Origin: CAYQUC01 sp964514215
Lineage (GTDB): Bacteria > Pseudomonadota > Gammaproteobacteria > UBA6429 > Thiohalophilaceae
Direction: 5' to 3'
DNA: 28,970 nt
NCBI GenBank assembly: GCA_964514215.1
Contig: CAZEPW010000048.1
Coordinates: 1-28,970, forward strand
This document shows, piece by piece, positions 24,411 through 28,970 of this stretch. The position numbers were made by a program, and so were the translations under genes. The notes beneath the pieces were generated by a model. That model saw only the letters and a list, made by a program, of their open reading frames with translations. It ran no database searches and had not been told where the DNA came from. The stretch's first letter is position 1. Every line of letters begins with the position of its first letter.

Positions 24411-25688
24411 ATGTTAAAACTACAAGATGCGCAACTTGCCATAATTGGCCTTGGATATGTTGGCTTACCGCTCGCGGTTGAATTTGGTAAAAAACTACCC
24501 GTTGTGGGTTTTGATATCAATTCATCACGAGTAGAAGAGCTAAAATCAGGTAGTGACAGTACTTTAGAAGTCAGTAATAATGAACTAAAAGAAGCCGCTA
24601 AACTTGAATATTGTTCCGATACCAACGATCTCAAAAAGTGCAACATCTTCATCGTTACCGTCCCGACTCCTATCGATAAAAATAAAAACCCCGATTTAAC
24701 ACCACTGGTTAAGGCCAGTGAAATGTTAGGCTCAATAATTACTAAAGATGCAATCGTAATTTATGAGTCCACTGTTTATCCTGGTGCAACAGAAGAAGTT
24801 TGTGTGCCATTAATAGAAAAAATATCAGGGTTAAAATTTAATAAAGATTTTTATGTTGGTTACAGTCCCGAACGCATTAATCCCGGTGATAAAGAACATC
24901 GAGTCACAAATATTTTAAAAGTAACCTCCGGTTCCACTCCGGAAACTGCAGACTTAGTCGATGATTTATATAAATCCATTATTACTGCCGGCACACACAA
25001 AGCCAGTTCAATAAAAGTTGCTGAGGCTGCTAAAGTCATTGAGAATACCCAACGCGATGTTAATATTGCATTAATCAATGAGCTCGCCATTATATTTAAT
25101 CGTCTCGGCATTAATACAGAAGAAGTATTAATCGCAGCAGGCACCAAATGGAATTTTTTGCCTTTTCGACCCGGCTTAGTGGGTGGCCATTGTATCGGAG
25201 TCGATCCTTATTACCTCACTTATAAAGCACAAGAGATTGGTTATAACCCTGAAATGATTTTAGCGGGACGACGCTTAAATGATAATATGGGAAACTATGT
25301 GGTCTCTCAAGTATTTAAATTAATGCTTAAAAAACGCATTCATGTCAACGATTCTAATATTTTAATTTTAGGTTTAACCTTTAAAGAAAATTGTCCCGAC
25401 TTACGTAATACTCGCGTGGTAGATATTATTAATGAAATAAAAGAATATGGTGTTAATATCGACATCTACGATCCGTGGGTTGATCAAGAAGAGGCTAAAA
25501 AAGAATATGATATTAATATGATTAAACAGCCTAAAAATGGCCATTACGATGCGATTATACTTGCTGTTGCACACAATCAAATTAAAGCATTAGGTGCAGA
25601 AAAAATTCATCAATTCGGTAAAAAAGATCACGTGCTTTATGATATAAAATATTTACTCAGTCCAGATGAATCTGATGGCCGTCTGTAA
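24411..25688 (+). CDS. tviB: UDP-N-acetylglucosamine 6-dehydrogenase, TviB/WbpA type
   Basis: The 425-residue enzyme belongs to the UDP-glucose/GDP-mannose dehydrogenase family. It shows AIIGLGYVGLPLAVEFGK at the N-terminus (NAD binding), VPTPIDKNKNPDLTPLVKAS, YESTVYPGATEEVC, GYSPERINPGDK, VIENTQRDVNIALINELA and FLPFRPGLVGGHCIGVDPYY with catalytic Cys261. The pattern is much closer to TviB of the Vi capsule pathway than to ordinary UDP-glucose dehydrogenase, so the likely product is UDP-N-acetylglucosaminuronic acid. The gene directly precedes its usual partner, a TviC-type epimerase (37-base gap), which supports this choice. The substrate is inferred from similarity. Confidence 0.88.
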   Translation: MLKLQDAQLAIIGLGYVGLPLAVEFGKKLPVVGFDINSSRVEELKSGSDSTLEVSNNELKEAAKLEYCSDTNDLKKCNIFIVTVPTPIDKNKNPDLTPLVKASEMLGSIITKDAIVIYESTVYPGATEEVCVPLIEKISGLKFNKDFYVGYSPERINPGDKEHRVTNILKVTSGSTPETADLVDDLYKSIITAGTHKASSIKVAEAAKVIENTQRDVNIALINELAIIFNRLGINTEEVLIAAGTKWNFLPFRPGLVGGHCIGVDPYYLTYKAQEIGYNPEMILAGRRLNDNMGNYVVSQVFKLMLKKRIHVNDSNILILGLTFKENCPDLRNTRVVDIINEIKEYGVNIDIYDPWVDQEEAKKEYDINMIKQPKNGHYDAIILAVAHNQIKALGAEKIHQFGKKDHVLYDIKYLLSPDESDGRL

Positions 25689-25725
25689 TATCTCAAAAAA
25701 ATAAAACATCAAGATAGGAATAATA

Positions 25726-26757
25726 ATGACTCAGTATGAAAAAATAGTATCTGAATTAAATTCAGCGCCAAAAAAATGGTTAATAACCGGCGTTGCAGGA
25801 TTTATAGGCTCTAATTTATTAGAAACCTTGCTTAAAAATAATCAAATAGTCGTTGGTTTGGATAATTTTTCTACCGGTCACCAACATAATTTAGATCAGG
25901 TTAAAGACGCTGTCGACAGCGCACAGTGGGCTAACTTTAGTTTAATCGAAGGTGATATTCGAAATATTGATGATTGCAACAAAGCCTGTCGTAATATCAA
26001 TTATGTTTTGCATCAAGCCGCATTAGGCTCAGTGCCCCGTTCCATCGAAGATCCTATTTTAACCAATGACAATAATACCAGCGGCTATTTAAACATGTTA
26101 TATGCTTCATACAAAAATGAAGTAACGCAATTCGTCTATGCCGCATCAAGCTCAACCTATGGTGACCACCCCGATCTCCCCAAAGTCGAAGATAAAATTG
26201 GTAATCCACTATCTCCCTATGCCGTCACAAAACTAGTAAACGAACTCTACGCCAATGTCTTTGCGCGAACGTATAATTTTAAATGCATTGGTCTGCGTTA
26301 TTTTAATATATTTGGTCAACGCCAAGATCCAGAAGGTGCTTATGCTGCTGTCATACCAAAATGGGTAGCCAGCATTTTAGCGGGCGATAAAGTCTATATT
26401 AATGGCGATGGTGAAACCAGCCGAGATTTTTGTTATATCGACAACACCGTCCAAGCAAATATCTTAGCGGCTACAACAAACAATCCTGATGCCGTCAATC
26501 AAGTCTACAATGTTGCCTTAAATGCCCAAACCACACTCACCGAACTCTATGACTTAATTCAAGACAAATTAATGAATCGAATTAAAAATCTCAAAAAAGC
26601 TAAACCGGAATATCGAGATTTTCGTGCCGGTGATGTGCGTCATTCACGCGCCGATATCAGTAAAGCCCAACAACTACTCGGCTATGAACCAACACACGCT
26701 ATCGATAGTGGCCTCGAAGAAGCAATGGATTGGTATGTAAACGATATCATGAAATAA
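25726..26757 (+). CDS. tviC: UDP-N-acetylglucosamine(uronate) 4-epimerase, TviC/WbpP type
   Basis: The 343-residue extended short-chain dehydrogenase has the motif WLITGVAGFIGSNLLETLL near residue 20, GLDNFSTGH, VLHQAALGSVPRSI, catalytic serines in YAASSSTYGDHP, and Y165-X3-K169 in SPYAVTK. The N-terminal extension before the NAD motif and the SVPRS segment are typical of WbpP/TviC epimerases, which prefer N-acetylated sugars. With the upstream dehydrogenase it would give UDP-N-acetylgalactosaminuronic acid, a precursor of Vi-type capsule or O-antigen. A ribosome-binding sequence GATAGGAA precedes the ATG. No glycosyltransferase or polymerase is in the window. Confidence 0.88.
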   Translation: MTQYEKIVSELNSAPKKWLITGVAGFIGSNLLETLLKNNQIVVGLDNFSTGHQHNLDQVKDAVDSAQWANFSLIEGDIRNIDDCNKACRNINYVLHQAALGSVPRSIEDPILTNDNNTSGYLNMLYASYKNEVTQFVYAASSSTYGDHPDLPKVEDKIGNPLSPYAVTKLVNELYANVFARTYNFKCIGLRYFNIFGQRQDPEGAYAAVIPKWVASILAGDKVYINGDGETSRDFCYIDNTVQANILAATTNNPDAVNQVYNVALNAQTTLTELYDLIQDKLMNRIKNLKKAKPEYRDFRAGDVRHSRADISKAQQLLGYEPTHAIDSGLEEAMDWYVNDIMK

Positions 26758-26824
26758 GTTTAATACTATTTAACAAAATGTTTAAAATATGAGCTAACTC
26801 ACAGAAATACTTAACAAATAATAT

Positions 26825-26891
26825 ACAGTCGCCTTTTCATTATTAAATACAAGGAATTGGCCAATGACGAGCTTTCCAATAAAGCGACTGT
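26825..26891 (+). repeat. Inverted repeat bracketing the lipoprotein start site
   Basis: ACAGTCGC (26825-26832) and GCGACTGT (26884-26891) are perfect reverse complements that flank the ribosome-binding sequence AAGGAA and the ATG at 26864. Inside, TTGGCCAA (26857-26864) is a palindrome running into the start codon. If the arms pair in mRNA, the start region is held in a 51-base loop. A role in translation control is inference. Confidence 0.35.
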
Positions 26892-28672
26892 CTATTTTAA
26901 TCAAACTTTTTCTGGGCTTCACACTCTTGAGCTTATTATCAGCATGTGGCGGAGGACGCGATAGCGACAATACCGTTACAACAACACCGATAACCACAAC
27001 ACCAGTAGCTCCAATAAACCTTCAATTAATTACCTCAATCACCGGTCTTGGCCAAATAACGAGTTCAACATCGGGATTTTCTTGCTCTGATTCATGCACA
27101 CAAGATTTAATTTCCGGTAGCCAAATTACCTTACAAGCCATACCAAACAGCGGTAATAATTTTGATGGTTGGCAAGGTGCTTGTACTGGCACCGGAAACT
27201 GCACTATCGCCATGTCACAAAACCAATCAGTAACAGCCGTATTTTCAACCGCAGCAGCCAATACCGTTCAATTAATTGTTAATGCCAACATTGGTGGAAC
27301 AATAAAAAGTACTTTAGCCGGTATTGATTGCGGTGTCGATTGTTCTGAAATTTACAATTCAGGAATACAAGTCAACTTAACCGCCACTGCTAATCCCGGT
27401 TATAGCTTTACCCGTTGGGCAGGTGCCTGCACGGGCAATCAAAGCTGTGCCATCACCATGGATAGCAATCAAACCGTAACAGCCTACTTTTCTTCAGGCA
27501 ACACAGCTAACTTATGCGATGGTCTAATAACAGATAAAATCGATCACCCCATGACGGCTTTAGCAAAACCTGCAACCGGGACGACCGTAATCGATCCCCA
27601 ATTTGGAACGTCAATACGTCGTATTTCATCTGCCGAAACAAGCGCGGTTATAAAACCAATGTACTCCACAATACAAGCATGGAACGCAGATGAAACCTAC
27701 TTAATTTTATATCACACTCGCGGTAGTAATAATGGCCATCACCTATACAATGGCAAAACCTATCAATACATTCGAAAACTCAATATAACACCGCCAGATC
27801 TTGAACAAGTATTTTGGCATACCCTCGATCCCGATATCTTAATGTATATCGATAACTCAGGTACACCATCACTCATCGCATATAAAATCAGTAACAATAC
27901 CAAAACCACTTTGACTGTATTTAATAACTGTTCAACAGTTTCATCCGGTAGTGATCCAATGTATACCTCATGGGATTCGGATGTGATTGGATTATTATGC
28001 CAACAAAGTACAGGACGACAATATTTCAATTATCGAATTAGTAACAACACTGAAAGCCCAAGACGAGTTGCAAGTGGCACAGCAGCACCTCAATCATCAG
28101 CTAGTGGTAATTTATTCTTTTATCCAGGTAGTAACAGCGCCAATATCTTAGATTTTAGCGGAACACTACAACGAACGCTGGATCTTGGAAACCCCTTTGA
28201 TCACGCATCATTAGGAATGCTAGCCGATGGCACGGATATGTATTACGGAGTGGATTTTGGTGGCGCAGCTAATTGTAAACCCGGCGCATTAGTTGCTCAT
28301 AACCTAAGTAATGGTAATTGCAATGTCATCATAGGACAAGCAACAGGCTACCCATTCCCCCCATCAGCAACACACATATCAGCAATCAGCCATAAAAATC
28401 CAGGTTGGGTTGCCGTCTCAATCGTTGGAAATGTTGATGGCCAAACAGTATTAAATAATGAAATTTTACTGGCCAACACCAACCCCCCCGGCGGCACAGT
28501 ATGCCGAGTAGCACATCACCGAACTTGGGGTAAAGCAGGGCCACAAGGTTACTGGGCAGAACCGCATGTTGTCATAAGCCCAAGTGCAACACGTTTATTA
28601 TTTGGCAGTGATTGGGGTGGCGGAGATAGCGTTGATGCTTATGTAATCGAATTACCAAGTTACACGCCCTAA
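26864..28672 (+). CDS. Surface lipoprotein with two InlB-like repeats and a large C-terminal domain
   Basis: The 602-residue protein has a lipoprotein signal (hydrophobic 10-27, lipobox LLSAC, lipid-bearing Cys28) and a short Thr/Pro-rich linker. Two tandem copies of the bacterial InlB B-like repeat follow, at about residues 53-125 and 132-210. Each ends in W-x-G-A-C-T-G, a Cys in N/S-C-T/A-I-x-M and AVFS or AYFS. Four cysteines per repeat suggest disulfides. The remaining roughly 390 residues have recurring WD/SD and YxxD segments in beta-strand context, resembling a propeller or carbohydrate-binding fold, but I cannot assign a family. No catalytic motif is evident. It follows nucleotide-sugar genes, so a role at the polysaccharide surface is possible. 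The gap of 106 bases before it means it may be separately transcribed. Confidence 0.75.
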   Translation: MTSFPIKRLSILIKLFLGFTLLSLLSACGGGRDSDNTVTTTPITTTPVAPINLQLITSITGLGQITSSTSGFSCSDSCTQDLISGSQITLQAIPNSGNNFDGWQGACTGTGNCTIAMSQNQSVTAVFSTAAANTVQLIVNANIGGTIKSTLAGIDCGVDCSEIYNSGIQVNLTATANPGYSFTRWAGACTGNQSCAITMDSNQTVTAYFSSGNTANLCDGLITDKIDHPMTALAKPATGTTVIDPQFGTSIRRISSAETSAVIKPMYSTIQAWNADETYLILYHTRGSNNGHHLYNGKTYQYIRKLNITPPDLEQVFWHTLDPDILMYIDNSGTPSLIAYKISNNTKTTLTVFNNCSTVSSGSDPMYTSWDSDVIGLLCQQSTGRQYFNYRISNNTESPRRVASGTAAPQSSASGNLFFYPGSNSANILDFSGTLQRTLDLGNPFDHASLGMLADGTDMYYGVDFGGAANCKPGALVAHNLSNGNCNVIIGQATGYPFPPSATHISAISHKNPGWVAVSIVGNVDGQTVLNNEILLANTNPPGGTVCRVAHHRTWGKAGPQGYWAEPHVVISPSATRLLFGSDWGGGDSVDAYVIELPSYTP

Positions 28673-28682
28673 TTATTTTAGT

Positions 28683-28710
28683 GGAGTGGCCAAATAAACT
28701 TGGTCACTTC
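28683..28710 (+). terminator. Hairpin after the lipoprotein gene
   Basis: GGAGTGGCCAA (28683-28693) pairs with TTGGTCACTTC (28700-28710), eleven pairs including two G-T wobbles, around a six-base loop. It lies ten bases after the lipoprotein stop. No T-tract follows, so factor-independent termination is uncertain. Confidence 0.4.
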
Positions 28711-28854
28711 ATAAGAATACGATAACAAAATTAACGCTCAAAAAATTTTAATCTTGCATTTCATGAATTCACTATTTGCACACGTAACCAAATTAATTTT
28801 ATGAGGATCCGTTAGGTTATTAATGCCCCTTACCTTACACATAATTAATCAATT

Positions 28855-28968
28855 CTACGTAAATAATTGTTCAATTGTCGTCATACGAAGAAACATTCTG
28901 GTTCTTCCATTGTATTTTTGATGAAGTTCCTTTGGATGCTTAGACACCTCTAAAAGATCATATTTCAT
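28855..28968 (-). CDS. Possible C-terminal fragment of a minus-strand gene
   Basis: On the minus strand a frame reads 37 residues, starting MKYDLLEVSKHPKELHQ and ending in a stop at 28855-28857. It is open to the right edge of the window, so it may be the end of a larger gene, though an ATG lies at 28966-28968. The composition (basic, mixed helix) looks protein-like. I do not recognise a family. The 144 bases between this and the hairpin at 28683-28710 show nothing else. Confidence 0.3.
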   Translation of the reverse strand: MKYDLLEVSKHPKELHQKYNGRTRMFLRMTTIEQLFT

Positions 28969-28970
28969 TG

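Noticed and set aside
26864..28672. Tandem DNA repeat or CRISPR-like array
   Set aside because: The repetition is at the protein level only (two diverged 70-residue domains); the DNA copies are not near-identical.

Overview
The window reads as an AT-rich chromosome segment of a sulfur-oxidising gammaproteobacterium. The main evidence is positions 1-8834. These hold the tail of dsrC followed by dsrM, K, L, J, O, P, N and R, the gene order described for the reverse (oxidative) dissimilatory sulfite reductase cluster of Allochromatium vinosum. dsrL and dsrR in particular point to the oxidative version. The AT-rich coding and the nar-type regulators downstream would suit a marine sulfur oxidiser or symbiont of the Thioglobaceae/SUP05 type, but the sequence alone does not settle the genus.

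Region 1 (1-8834, plus strand) is the Dsr sulfur oxidation module. It comprises the sulfur-carrier tail of DsrC, the membrane complex DsrMKJOP, the NAD(P)H-linked oxidoreductase DsrL, the siroheme amidase DsrN and the cysteine-free A-type protein DsrR. A strong hairpin terminator lies between dsrC and dsrM and another follows dsrR. dsrS does not follow dsrR.

Region 2 (9076-11858, plus strand) is a compact NarX/NarL-like two-component pair. It is translationally linked to a single-domain rhodanese. The sensor has two membrane helices but almost no periplasmic domain, and it has a cysteine-bearing GAF-like region, so its signal is probably not periplasmic nitrate.

Region 3 (11855-14541, minus strand) is a three-gene run: an Atm1/HMT-type ABC exporter, a LexA/S24-fold protein that has lost both catalytic residues, and an unrecognised 152-residue protein. 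Divergent from it (14652-18830, plus strand) is an RND efflux pair, a lipoprotein adaptor and an inner-membrane pump, with no outer-membrane channel gene beside it.

Region 4 (18823-23056) is housekeeping metabolism: purU and cysG on the minus strand, a DUF1269-type membrane protein on the plus strand, and a class I DAHP synthase on the minus strand. A good FNR-like box lies between cysG and the DUF1269 gene. CysG makes the siroheme that DsrN would amidate, so cofactor supply and use are both in this window.

Region 5 (23352-28672, plus strand) is a surface-sugar cluster. It contains galE, a TviB-type UDP-GlcNAc dehydrogenase and a TviC-type 4-epimerase, enough to make UDP-GalNAcA from UDP-GlcNAc. 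A 602-residue lipoprotein with two InlB-like repeats and a large unassigned C-terminal domain follows. The last 300 bases hold a hairpin and a possible fragment of a minus-strand gene. I saw no rRNA, tRNA, CRISPR array or insertion sequence.
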